Source: Ilex aquifolium
Taxonomy: Eukaryota > Streptophyta > Magnoliopsida > Aquifoliales > Aquifoliaceae
Assembly: GCA_951799425.1 (NCBI GenBank)
Contig: OX637393.1
Location: forward strand, 20,091,244 to 20,155,243
Direction of reading: 5' to 3'
DNA length: 64,000 bases
Part shown: piece by piece, positions 34,501-44,476 of the stretch
Position numbering within the stretch: the first letter of the stretch is position 1
How the letters are laid out: each line of letters begins with the position of its first letter
The notes under the pieces: model-generated
Told to the model about the DNA's origin: nothing
What the model saw: the letters and a program-made list of their open reading frames with translations, nothing else
The model's database searches: none
Translations under genes and position numbers: made by a program

Positions 34501-34999
34501 CCTTGGAGATTTTGATCTATGGTTTGGAGAAGACGGATCCCGACCATGTTTGTTCAACCTTGTGGCTCAACCTACTCTCCAACGTAGGGTTGCAGAATTG
34601 CAATGCTTAGATCCTGAATTAGCGTCGATTCGAGCTAGATTGGAAAATGGGGAAACTATGGAGGGTTGGTCTTTGAGAAACGGAGAATTGAGACATGGGG
34701 AGAAGCTATGCATTCCCGATGATTCGTCCCTAAAGGAGGAGATACTTGGTGAATGTCATCGCTCTAAGTTTGCTATCCACCCCGGTAGCACCAAAATGTA
34801 CAGGGACATGAAGCGCCAATATTGGTGGAAGGGAATGAAGAAGGATGTGGCAAGGTTCATAGCAAAATGTGCGGTGTGCCAGCATGGAAGTGGGATCACA
34901 TCACCATGGACTTCGTATCTGGCTTTCCACGAACTTCACGCGGGCATAATGCCGCATGGGTCATTGTTGATAGACTCACCAAGTCCGCTCACTTCTTGA
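31508..34999 (+). pseudogene. Tekay-B Gag-Pol, long open part with inactivating changes
   Basis: The likely start is ATG at 31508 or 31517 (before a Gly/Arg-rich stretch). In order: gag; zinc knuckle [14 protein letters not shown] (about residue 305); protease whose active site reads [10 protein letters not shown] instead of D(S/T)G; RT with LCTDYRRLN and intact [10 protein letters not shown]; RNase H in which the first catalytic Asp is Asn ([12 protein letters not shown]); start of IN with the HHCC residues to CAVCQ. About 19-20 codons are then deleted relative to Tekay-T and the frame shifts (about 34890), so the last 30 or so residues are off-frame. Protease and RNase H would be inactive. 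Confidence 0.9.
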
Positions 35000-35383
35000 G
35001 TATGAAGACCACCGACACGTTAGAGACCCTGAGCAAGCTCTATATTCGCGAGGTAGTGAGATTGCATGGAGTTCCGCTATCCATTGTGTCGGATCGTGAT
35101 TCTCGTTTCGTAGCGCAATTTTGGCAAAGTCTTCAAAGGGCTATGGGGACAGAGTTACACTTCAGCACCGCCTTTCATCCCCAAACGGATGGCCAATCCG
35201 AGAGGGTAATCCAGATTCTAGAATACATGTTGCGTGCTTGTGTGTTGGACTTCAAGGGAGGTTGGAGCGACCATTTGCCGTTGGTGGAATTTGCATACAA
35301 CGACAGCTATCAGAAAAGTATTGGGATGGCACCGTATGAAGCATTGTATGGAAGACCATGCCGATCACCGACATGTTGGTTAG
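34890..35383 (+). pseudogene. Tekay-B integrase core after the frameshift
   Basis: In the shifted frame: [11 protein letters not shown] (first catalytic Asp), SIVSDRDSRF (second Asp), TDGQSERVIQ (Glu), and FAYNDSYQKS down to RSPTCW. The reading ends at 35383, where the solo LTR with target GTTAG interrupts it. Confidence 0.88.
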
Positions 35384-37353
35384 TGATTGATCAAAAACAA
35401 TCCTATTCCTAACCCTTTTACTACTATCCTTCAAATGATGCAATGTATGAGCGGAATGAAGGATTTCTCCCCCTTTGGGATAGTGTGAAAAGAAAGGGCA
35501 ATAGGAAAGGGAAATGGGATGATGTAGATATGGAATGTGTATGCACAAAAATGCTCCCCAATCGCAAGGAGACTTTCGTGAGTTGTGTTTTACTTGGAAA
35601 GTATTCCAAGGTCGATTCCACAGGGAAGGAAGTGAGCAAATGTGAAAGTGATTTAGTGCAAAAGAAAGTGTAAAATTCTTGTTGTTAGAAATTGTTTGGT
35701 GAAGTGTGTGTTGGTGAAATTAGAATGAGAAAACAAGTGTTGGCAATTCCAAGAGATCCCGCCAATGGGTATACTATCTCAACTCAAAACACTCCTCCGA
35801 TTGAGCAAGAATGAACGGTTGATTCACGGGAAGCCGAGGATGATGATGGTGAGTGCCTAAGCATAAACCGTGACTAGGCCTACGGGTTATCAAAGACTCA
35901 CCAAATCATCCACCTTCAATCCGGTCAAACCGAACCATGGGACTCTAAAGGGAGGGTGTAGAAAGAGTTGAAATGGTATACCCCAATGAGGATTCCCCTT
36001 GGTCTTGCCAACAAAAAGTGCTTAGCTACTCATACTTGAACTAGACATGATAATGTAAAGGTAATGCATTCTAAGGCTATGGAGTTTTTAAGTAACTAAG
36101 TGCAAGAAATCCTAGACTAGAAGTGAATGAAATGAAAAACTATTTTATATCTATGAACAAGAATAATCTTGAAAGCATTAATGGTAGAACATAAATGGGA
36201 GCATTCAACTAACCAAACATGAAGGGAAAACAACATTTATGGCATTCAATGAACTACTAAGATTCTTACTCAAGATTACAAGACAAATGCAGTAGGAGAA
36301 ATGGTAAAATCGTCACTTTCTCTCTCTAAAAACCACTATTCATCCTCTTCTCTGCCTAGAGCTCCTCTCTCTAAAACTATATCATCCAATACATCCCCTT
36401 CTGAATACCCCCCCAAGGAGACTCTTGCTTTCCCCCCAAAACGTGCCTGGAGAGAGAGGGAGGTCTACAGAGTTGATCTCCATCACTAGGGGTGCAGCAA
36501 CATGGGCTGGACAGGGGGTGAGGCAGAGCTGTCTGCCCACCCAGCTTCCTTCTTCTTCTCTCTCTTCATTAATTATCAAGACTCATCCAAATCAATGCAG
36601 GGGTGAGGAGGCTCCAGGATGTGTAAGGGATGTCAGGAAGCATGTAGGAGAAGTGCATGTGGGACCCTCCAAGCCGCAAAGTTGAGTTACAGGCTGTCTG
36701 GAGAAAAGTGCAAAAACCTTCCGGAAGGTCGACATACACCTACCGGAAGGTCGCTGAAAGAACAGTTAAATGAAAAGAATCAAATGCAAGAACTTCCGGA
36801 AGGTCGACATCAGTAGCAAAAATCTTCCGGAAGGTTCATTCCAGTAGCCAAAACCTTCCGGAAGGTTCATTCCAGAAAACAAAACCTTCCGGAAGATTTT
36901 GGCAGTCAAAAAGAAACCCAAGGCAAAACCTTCCGGAAGGTCCATTCCAGTAGACAAGTCCTTCCGGAAGGTTTTACTCCAGTAGCTAAAATCTTCCGGA
37001 AGGTTCATTCCAGTGGACAAAACCTTCCGGAAGGTATTAGCTGTGAACAAGGCATCCAGGGTTTTTAGCAAAACCTTCCGGAAGGCCGACATACACCTTC
37101 CGGAAGGTTTTCAGACTGTGAGCAAAAATTGGATTTCTTTCCCCTCCAAACCATCCTTAAAGCTACCCCATACATCCATTAGCCTCATATAACACCATGG
37201 GGGTTTAAATCATGTCATTTACATCATTTTACATGCATTCACCCAAAATTCCATCAAGCCACAAACAAAACCAAAACACTCTCATTTATTGACAAAAAAG
37301 GTGAAACAAAAGCACATTAGCACACCATACATGTCATTGTTATGTGCTAATCA
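35384..37353 (-). mobile_element. Solo LTR inside the Tekay-B integrase, minus sense, TSD GTTAG
   Basis: The 1970-bp unit runs TGATTGATC to GTGCTAATCA. Perfect GTTAG duplications lie at 35379-35383 and 37354-37358; the IN frame resumes directly after. It is an Athila-type LTR (GTATTCCAAGGTCGATTCC block at about 35601). It holds the largest ACCTTCCGGAAGGT array of its kind (36714-37115), within a 463-bp stretch shared with the Tekay-T LTRs. It is the innermost and one of the youngest insertions. Confidence 0.92.
36712..37174 (-). repeat. ACCTTCCGGAAGGT array, block shared with the Tekay-T LTR
   Basis: About 13 units of ACCTTCCGGAAGGT, perfect or with one or two changes, alternate with spacers such as CATTCCAGTAG. 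Read on the minus strand the whole block, including unique flanks (TGTATGGGGTAGC, TTTAAGGATGG), aligns end to end with 54480-54947. Confidence 0.9.
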
Positions 37354-37893
37354 GTTAGAAACCGGCGAGAGTAGTTTGTTGGGATCGGACCTTGTTAGAG
37401 AAACTACAGAAAAGATTCAACTCATCCGAGAGAGGCTACGGACGGCGCAAAGTAGACAGAAGAGCTATGCGGACCGCAGACGAAGACCCTTAGAACTCAA
37501 GGTGGGAGACTACGTATACCTTAAGGTGTCACCCAAGAAGGGCGTGTTTCGATTCGGTAAAAAGGGGAATTTAGCGCCAAGATATACCGGACCGTTTGAG
37601 ATAATCAAAGTGGTAGGCAAGGCGGCATATCAACTTCGACTACCAGCCCAGCTACCCGGAGTACATGACGTGTTCCACGTGTCGATGTTGAGAAAGTGTC
37701 AATCGGATGCCACGCCGGTCGTAGACTTGGAAGATATTGAAATTCAAGAGGGAGCAACCTATGAAGAATAACCGTTGAAGATTCTCGATGCCAAAGAGAA
37801 GGTGCTCCGTAACAAAGTCATCCGACTAGTGAAGGTTTTGTGGCAACACCATGGAGTGGAAGAAGTATCCACATTTGTTCGCTACTTGAGGTA
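37354..37893 (+). pseudogene. Tekay-B integrase C-terminal part and chromodomain remnant
   Basis: Resumes with ETGESSLLGSDLVRETTEK, then [39 protein letters not shown] and [10 protein letters not shown] stop (TAA at about 37769) precedes the chromodomain-like ILDAKEKVLRNK and VKVLWQHHGVEE. The conserved ATWE end seen in Tekay-T is replaced by an unrelated short tail. The remaining bases to the polypurine tract (37917) are noncoding. Confidence 0.85.
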
Positions 37894-37916
37894 AGTTTCG
37901 AGGACGAAACTTTCTT

Positions 37917-37930
37917 TAAGGGGGGTGGAT
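37917..37930 (+). promoter_or_regulatory. Polypurine tract of Tekay-B
   Basis: AAGGGGGGTGGAT directly before the 3' LTR. Confidence 0.85.
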
Positions 37931-40242
37931 TGTAATACCCCGCATTTTCTTTTATATATGCATATAGATATATAGATATAGCAAATAATGGTTGTAAAGA
38001 TGTGGATAGGGGTATTGAAGTGTGTTTGAACTTTGTAAATTTGAAAAGTAAAGATTTAAAATGTTAATGACAATCATAGTTGAAATTTAGTTTTAGTGAG
38101 TGAAAATATAAAATGTTAGGTCATATAACTTGTATTAGATAGGTTTGGTGTATAAATATGTGTTGGAGAGGTTTGTGATGGATTTGGTTAGTTTTGGAAT
38201 GGATTGGAAATGGAAAACAAAAGAAATAGGCAAAACTGGGTAAATGGTACCGGTACTGGGTACCGGTACTGTACCGTACCGGTACTGTGTACCGGTACCC
38301 CAATTCCAGAAGGTTTCTGGTACCGGTACTGGGTACCGGTACTGAGTACCGGTACTACCGAAACCAGACTGTTTATTTTAAAGTCGCGAATTTCGGCCTC
38401 TCTCTCTCTCCCTATAAATACTTAAGGCCGACTATTTGAGCCCCATTTCAGCCTTCTAAACCCTAGGCACCTTTAGAGAGAAAGAGAGGGAGAGAAGAAC
38501 ATCAAAGATAAGGAGAGATACACCATTTTAGAAGATTAAAACCCTAGATTTCTAAGATTTCACTTCTCTACTCATTCTCTTTTCTTCCATTCTTCACCCA
38601 CTCTCACCCAAATCTTTTGAAAACCCTAGGGAGAGGAGATTAAAAGGAAAAGAAAGGAAAGCAAGAAGGTCTTGAAGCTTGGGTATTTGGCTAAAACTCT
38701 TGAGCATTGAGGTAGGGGATTTCTTCCTATTCTCTTACATTGAGGCTAGGATTAAATTATATGTATTCTTTTGGTTCAAAATCATATATACTTGCTATTA
38801 TTTACTTGATTCTTGATTCTTGATCCTCTTGCATTTATTGTCATGTTTTAAACATTGTGGTAGTTGGGTAACCATTAAAGGTCCCTTTTTCATTCTCAAA
38901 CCCTAGTTTTAAGAAAAATGAATTTTTCCTCTTTACATTTTCTTTGTTCTCACCATCACAACCTTAGTGCTTGATATTGTATAACAAAATGATGTTTATG
39001 GTGATCTCTTGCTCTTTTTCTTCAATTTTGCTATGGTACAAATTGTGAAATTTGGGGATTTTGGGATTTCTGGTAAATTGAGAAAATGTTTGTAATGATA
39101 TCTCTTGTATGATTGTTGTGATGGACTTGAATTGCTTTCGAGCATTGCCGTAGAGTGTTAGAGGTTAGTCTATCCCGGTGGGGGTTTATGGTATGGTTAG
39201 AATGTGAGATATTTGTGGGAATTTTATCGCTTGCGTGGTTGTACGATACGAACATGGATTACTATGGACCGGGTATCATGTAGTGGGTATACGTCTTTAT
39301 ATGCCACGCGGGTATGAACTTTTCCTACCACATGGAGTGGGTAGACGCCTTTGTACGCCGTGTGGGTATAAACTTTTCATATCGCTAATGATCACGGGTT
39401 AGTAACGTGGGTTGTATCGGGCACACAGTGTGGGTCATCGTGCATTGTACCATAAATTGTTTTGACAAGAGTTTCGGGAAGTATGAGATTCTTCGAGAAC
39501 TTGTTGAAAACGGTTCATGGTAGAATGAATTACCAATGGTATATGGTGTTTATTTATCCATTTCGATTACTATTGCTACTTAAACTTGAGATCTATTTAA
39601 AATGTCCTGCTTTTCCTTCAAAATGTTATATATGCTATTTGTGAAAATGAGACCAACCGTTTTATATGCTTTCCTAAACCTTGTTTGAGTTTGGGAAGAT
39701 TTTGCTACAGAGCTTCGTGCTCATCCCCTACAATTAACATTTTTCAGATTATGTTATAGAGGAGGAGCTTGGCGCTAATGAGCCGGGCCTTGGGGAAGCC
39801 TCATTAGAGGGGTACCTGGATCCCGAGTGGGACATTTAGAGATGCCCCTTTTATTTTTGTACTAGACTAGGAACCAATATGTACAAACATTGTAAAGTCT
39901 AGTTTCTTTTGAAATTCCGTTGCAATATATTCATGTAATTCTTTTGGGTTGTAATGGCCTTAGTTTGGCTTATTCTTTTGGGATGATCGTTGTGGATAGT
40001 ATATATGGTGAATGAAATATTTTGGATTTGATGGTTAGATAGACCCGGTGTGGTCAAGGTATTATAAATGTACAGGTTGTGAGTTTTGGGAGAGCTTCCC
40101 GTACGAAGGAGACTCTGCCCGAATTTTGTTAAATTAAGAATGTTTCTTATTTGATGGATATATATATATATATTTAGTTGCTCTCATGACAGGAATGATT
40201 TCATAATGTAATGCCGTCCAGAGTGGTATTATGGGCGTTACA
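37931..40242 (+). repeat. 3' LTR of Tekay-B
   Basis: 2312 bp, TGTAATACC to GCGTTACA, 63 bp longer than the 5' copy. The extra length is mainly in the palindrome array at 38246-38362, plus a 10-bp duplication (GATTCTTGATTCTTGATCC region near 38811). Confidence 0.92.
38246..38362. repeat. Expanded GGTACCGGTAC array in U3 of the Tekay-B 3' LTR
   Basis: About seven GTACCGGTAC units occur, with an interior spacer CCCCAATTCCAGAAGGTTTC that is absent from the 5' LTR. It resembles the reverse complement of 17650-17735. Confidence 0.88.
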
Positions 40243-40247
40243 AAATC

Positions 40248-40680
40248 TATTTTCTATCTCATTGTTAGATTTGCATAAAAATGTATATATCTCCATTTTC
40301 TTGTATACTCTAATAATATATTGGGTATATGAGTGGATAGTTCGATTAAAAGAGTTGCTTCGACACCACATTTTTAAGCCAGTAAAATTGAAAGGGCGCA
40401 TATTCAAATCTGATTTTAAACCGGATTGAACGTGAGCTTTTATTTTTATTTTTATTTGTACATAGTAGTTAGGTTTTATTTTTATTTTTTTTTGAATTTT
40501 AATTTTTTTTTATTTGTTTCAATTTATAGTTTTTTTTGTTGAGTGTTTTTTTTTTTTTTAGGTTTTAGTGTTGTTGCAGTACCAGATATTCCTATCCCTT
40601 TGATCTTTATTCATTATTTTTATTGAGCATTAAGGTACTTATTTTTACATTGAGGACAATGTTGAATTTAGGTTGGGGGG
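40248..40680 (+). pseudogene. Element G: mini-Gag C-terminal part and central polypurine tract
   Basis: The mini-Gag frame runs on from the duplication AAATC. A strongly hydrophobic stretch (YISIFLYTLIIYWVYEW) leads to a basic tail ending in KPD at 40429, like the end of the element N protein. A T-rich region follows, then TTGAGGACAATG (40653) and GGTTGGGGGGTG (about 40669), equivalent to the central tract of the other Athila-type elements. Confidence 0.7.
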
Positions 40681-40888
40681 TGTGGATGTATTTTGTGTTG
40701 TGACAATTTCTAGTTTATTTAAATTTTAGTCTAAAAAAATATTAAAAAAAACTCTTTTGGGTATTAAATATCTAAATAACATTTTTATGCATAATTTGTC
40801 ACTACAATATACAAATGATTTGCATAACTTTAAATTTGCAACTATTTAAGCATCACATAGAACTTTATTCTATATAAATGAATGCACT
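40681..40888. other. Short AT-rich junction between the central tract and the inverted LTR of G
   Basis: About 210 bp without an ORF or recognisable signal. A normal terminal polypurine tract next to an LTR start is not found here. Confidence 0.5.
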
Positions 40889-42215
40889 TGCTCCAACTTT
40901 AATATTGTAAACTCAAGCGCATGTTGAGCGAAGTAATATATTTCTCGGAAGACCAAGGTCGAACCCTTAGGGAATTGTGAAACAGCAGCAATCACACAAA
41001 CACTAAACAAACTTGCGAAGACGATTTGTTTAAAAGATTTTTGAGTTGTAACTACTGATTGAAGTAATTAAAACAGTATAATAAAAATACTAGAGCATCA
41101 GGTACTCCCTCTCAATTCCATACAATAATGATTAAAGACTTAATTCTTAATTCTATACGAGAGTCAAATGTCGGTTGATTCAAGTCACCAAATTAAGCAA
41201 TAAAATCACAATTTATAATCAAAAGATTATTCAGGAACCTGAATAACCATCCAATTATATTATTTTGTAAAATAATGATAATTAACTTAAACGTGGAATA
41301 ACCAGTTATTTACTCGCAGGGAAATTCAAGCAATCAATGTACGTGGCACAATGACTCAAGTATTTTTACAGAGCAAAAACTTTGCTAAGAAATCAAAAGC
41401 TGAATTAACAAAATATCACATATCATTAAGCTCAGAGTCAATAACATTACCGTACTTCATTGAGAGGTCCTCTCCTAGCTCTAACTTAACCCTCTAGCCA
41501 GACATGATAAACTAAAACCAAAAATAATATATGAAAAGAATAATAATGCTAGTCCTAATTCTTAATTATCTCTCTCAATAGATGAGAGCCTTTATTTATA
41601 CTAAAATAAATCATAGGTACAGGTAAAAAATATAAGGGTGGATTTGGAGGAATTCTTTTCCAAACAGAAGTCTTTTAAAGTTAAATCCCGTGCATAAAAT
41701 CTTGGGGCGTGGGTATAAAATATGTCCAGACTTCGAGCTTGGATGTCGTATATTTAGAGGCTGATTCACAAAATTTTCTTGAAATATACTTCTGTAGCCC
41801 TTGAAGTCTTCTTTCCAACCCCGCAAAAATCAGGTCAATCCAATATCAAAGTCAAAAGTTATGACCAAAATATTGAAAACATGTCAAATCCTTATCTTCT
41901 AGGAAATTTTCCTAATCCAACTTTAAATGAGTTTTCTTCTCACTTAGACTCTTATAAGGATTAAAATTGCTGATATATCTTTAAATCTTCCTGATGATTC
42001 TTCAATACTTATCAATTGTGATTCTTCCTCTAGTTATTGCTTCACTTGCATTATCCATTATTACTTTAAATCAACCAATTTACCTGCAAAATAAACCAAA
42101 CAACTAGAAAAAGTATCAAACTAGAAAATCAAGAAATTTAACACATTGAATCACAAATAATATGCAATTGACCAATCATTAAATATAATAAAATAGCACT
42201 TTTGATGGTTAATCA
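40889..42215 (-). repeat. Right LTR of element G, in inverted orientation
   Basis: The 1327-bp reverse-complement copy of 26910-28237 shows a few percent difference by eye. The alignment stops within three bases of the LTR/primer-site junction (CAAGT shared, then divergence), so the inverted unit is exactly one LTR. The TATA box counterpart is near 41590. Confidence 0.88.
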
Positions 42216-42793
42216 CTAATCACCACCGGAAAGGTCTTGTCATCCCCAAGATATGCATACTTAAGATGGGATGGTAATGGTTTCAATTCCAAAATGGGTT
42301 TTTGCTCATTTAATGCAAAAATCTTCTTATCTTGGTGCGGAAGCTTCTCAAATGTAGGGGTCCACTTTTCTACCCCTTTCAAGCTCTCCGGCTCCTCTTG
42401 CTCATCAACCTCTTCCTCCCCCAATTTTAACATGCCCAGCAACTCCAAGTGCTCCTCTACCAAGGTGTCAATCCTATTGACTTCTTGCACTTCCTCATCA
42501 TCCCCCAGTTGTTTGTTCAAATTGAACACATTGAAGTGCATAGTCATGCTTCCGAAAGTAAGCTTCATGAGACCATTCCTGCAATTAATAACAGCATTAG
42601 AGGCAGCAAGGAACGGTCTTCCTAATATAACAGGGATTTGGGAGCAAGGATTAGCAACAGGGTGAGTCTCAAGCACAATAAAATCGACAGGAAAATAAAA
42701 GTTATCCATTTGAACCAAAACATCCTCAACCACTCCCTTCAGTGTTTGAATGCTCCAATCCGCCAATTGAAGAGTGATTGAAGTTGGCTTCAA
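42209..42793 (-). pseudogene. Athila-A protease region
   Basis: The minus-strand open frame has LQLADWSIQTLKGVVEDVLV, DFIVLETHP and IPVILGRPFLA, the conserved second half of the Athila aspartic protease, then an acidic linker and LPSHLKYAYLGDD before pol. The expected DxGA active-site part lies upstream and is interrupted. The frame ends at the insertion of element G. Confidence 0.82.
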
Positions 42794-42874
42794 CTCTTAA
42801 ATTTGGAGTTGCTTGTACACCGAGTAAGGTAGGAGGTTGACACTAGCCCCTAAATCAAGCAATGCTTGCTCCAC

Positions 42875-43555
42875 CTAGTAATTCCCTATTGTGATAGCAA
42901 TGGTAGGGCAGCCGGAGTCTTTAAACTTTGGTGGGGTGTTCGTCCTCAGGATTGAGCTCACTTGCTCGGTGAGGAATGCCTTCTTGTGGACATTGAGTTT
43001 CCTCTTCACTATGCACAAGTCCTTCAAGATCTTTGCACAAGATGGAATTTGCTTTATTGCATCGAGGAGTGGAATGTTGATTTTCACCTGCTTGAACATC
43101 TCAATTATATCAGAATAGTTAGCCACCTTGACGGGTGGCTTCAAACGATGACGAAAAGGGGCCGGAATGGGGGAAACATGCACACTTTCTTCAACCAATT
43201 TTTCTTTCTCACCCACCTCATCACTCACCTCACCCCCCCCCCCCTCGGTGTCACCTTTGATGTTTTTTTCCATTGGCAATGTGGCCTTAGGTGAGACCTT
43301 TGGCACAATGGTCTTATCAAATTGTTTGCCACTTCGAAGGGTGGTGACCGCTTTAAGTTGCTCACAACTCTCCTTTGTGGGTTCGGACGACTCAATCACA
43401 TGTTGGCCCTGAGGGTCCTCTTGGGGTTGAGTGGGGAATTTCCCCTTCTCTTGTTGCGATATCCCTATAGCATTGGTAATTTTTGTGAGTTGAGCCAAAA
43501 TGATGTTGTTAAAGGCGGTTTGGCTTTGGATGAAATTGTAAAGCACATCTTCCAA
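42875..43555 (-). pseudogene. Athila-A Gag C-terminal part to protease junction
   Basis: A 227-codon open stretch: MEDVLYNFIQSQTAFNN (the region following the zinc knuckle), TLRSGKQFDK (a signature of Athila Gag-Pol), an acidic Lys/Glu-rich part, and IPLLDAIKQIPSCAKILKDL-CIVKRKL, the conserved pre-protease block. A stop separates it from the protease frame. Confidence 0.85.
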
Positions 43556-43669
43556 ATTCCTCTTATGGGGAGGTTGGTAGGTGGGAGGATTGGATGGTCC
43601 TTGTTGGGAAAAACTTTGGGGAGATGGACTTTGGGAGAAATTTTGTGGGGGTGGATTTGGTGAATACTC

Positions 43670-44269
43670 TTACGGATTGGATTGGGGGTATTGAGAGCTA
43701 GACGCTTGACCTTGGCCTTGGTATTGACTTTGCTTAGGAGGCACGGGAGGTGAAAATACATTAGAACTATGAGGAGTGGGATTCTCATTTCTCCAACTAA
43801 AGTTCAAGTGATTACTCCAACCCAAATTGTAAGTGTTTGAGTGCGGAGAAAATGATTGCCTCGTTCGGTTAAAGGCATGCACTTGCTCGTGGTACACTTC
43901 CTTAAGTGCCAGAATGTTAGGGCAATCCGATATGGAATGCTCCACACTCTCAAAAATTGAGCAAAACTCCTCGGCCTTTAAAACATTGGACACCTTGTGT
44001 CTCCTATTGACCTCAAGACTCTCCACTTTCCCAGACAACTTGGCAATTTTGGAAAGCAAGTCTTCCCGGTCTCTCAAATCATACATCCCTCCCCTTTGTA
44101 GTTGACTACTACCCAGAGATGACCTAGGTACATCGGTGGGATCCGTGATATCCCAAGATTGGGCATTTTGCGCCAATGTACTAAAGTAGTCTAGGGCCTC
44201 ATCAGGGTCCTTGTTCAGACACTCGCCAATACACATCATGTCAATGAATTGTCTATGACCCAGTGTCAT
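43670..44269 (-). pseudogene. Athila-A Gag central part with damaged zinc knuckle
   Basis: The start resembles the end of the capsid domain (GECLNKDPDEALDYFSTLA), then a leucine-rich LSKIAKLSGKVESLE. A nucleocapsid motif follows that reads CSIFESVEHSISDC; the second Cys of CX2CX4HX4C is Phe, so zinc binding is doubtful. A Gln/Ser-rich tail follows. Confidence 0.82.
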
Positions 44270-44476
44270 TCCTTCATAGAAGAAACTTACCAGTTGCCAT
44301 GATTCAAAGCCATGATGTGTAATGGACTATAGTAATTCCTCGTAGCAATCCCAACAGTTGTAAAATTGCTCATTGGGCTTTTCAGAAAAGTTTTGAATTT
44401 ACTTCTTTAAAGCGGGGGTTCTTGGCACCGAAAAAAAATTTATTCAAAAACTCAGAAAGTATTTATGCCCAAGAGG

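Larger units (their letters stand above)
29067..40242 (+). mobile_element. Tekay-B: Tekay/Del-lineage chromovirus, defective, TSD AAATC
   Basis: LTRs lie at 29067-31315 (2249 bp) and 37931-40242 (2312 bp). The primer site for initiator-Met tRNA is at 31320, the polypurine tract at 37917-37930, and AAATC duplications at 29062-29066 and 40243-40247. The LTRs differ at about 15 positions plus an unequal palindrome array and small indels. The pol is broken by lesions and by solo LTR 35384-37353. It is inserted in the mini-Gag gene of element G. Confidence 0.92.
26910..42215 (+). mobile_element. Element G: Athila-like element with inverted LTRs, TSD CTAAT
   Basis: The left LTR (26910-28237) is in plus sense, with a primer site (28244-28260) and mini-Gag (28430-29066 and 40248-40429). 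A central G-rich tract lies at 40669-40680. The right LTR (40889-42215) lies in minus sense, so both outer ends are the same LTR terminus (TGATTAACC at the left, GGTTAATCA at the right). Perfect CTAAT duplications flank it (26905-26909 and 42216-42220), as after an ordinary integration. Tekay-B lies inside the mini-Gag gene. There is no pol or env part. Confidence 0.85.

Noticed and set aside
36766..37092. Repetitive peptides with FRKVLP and NLPEGF units (also at 54606-54848, 54730-54960, 62244-62598)
   Set aside because: These are translations of the ACCTTCCGGAAGGT array in several frames. Open in both strands because the repeat lacks stops, not because it is a gene.
36712..37174. CRISPR-like array (regular short palindromic repeats with spacers)
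   Set aside because: Plant nuclear context, repeats degenerate, spacers themselves repeated, and no cas genes. It is an LTR-internal array.
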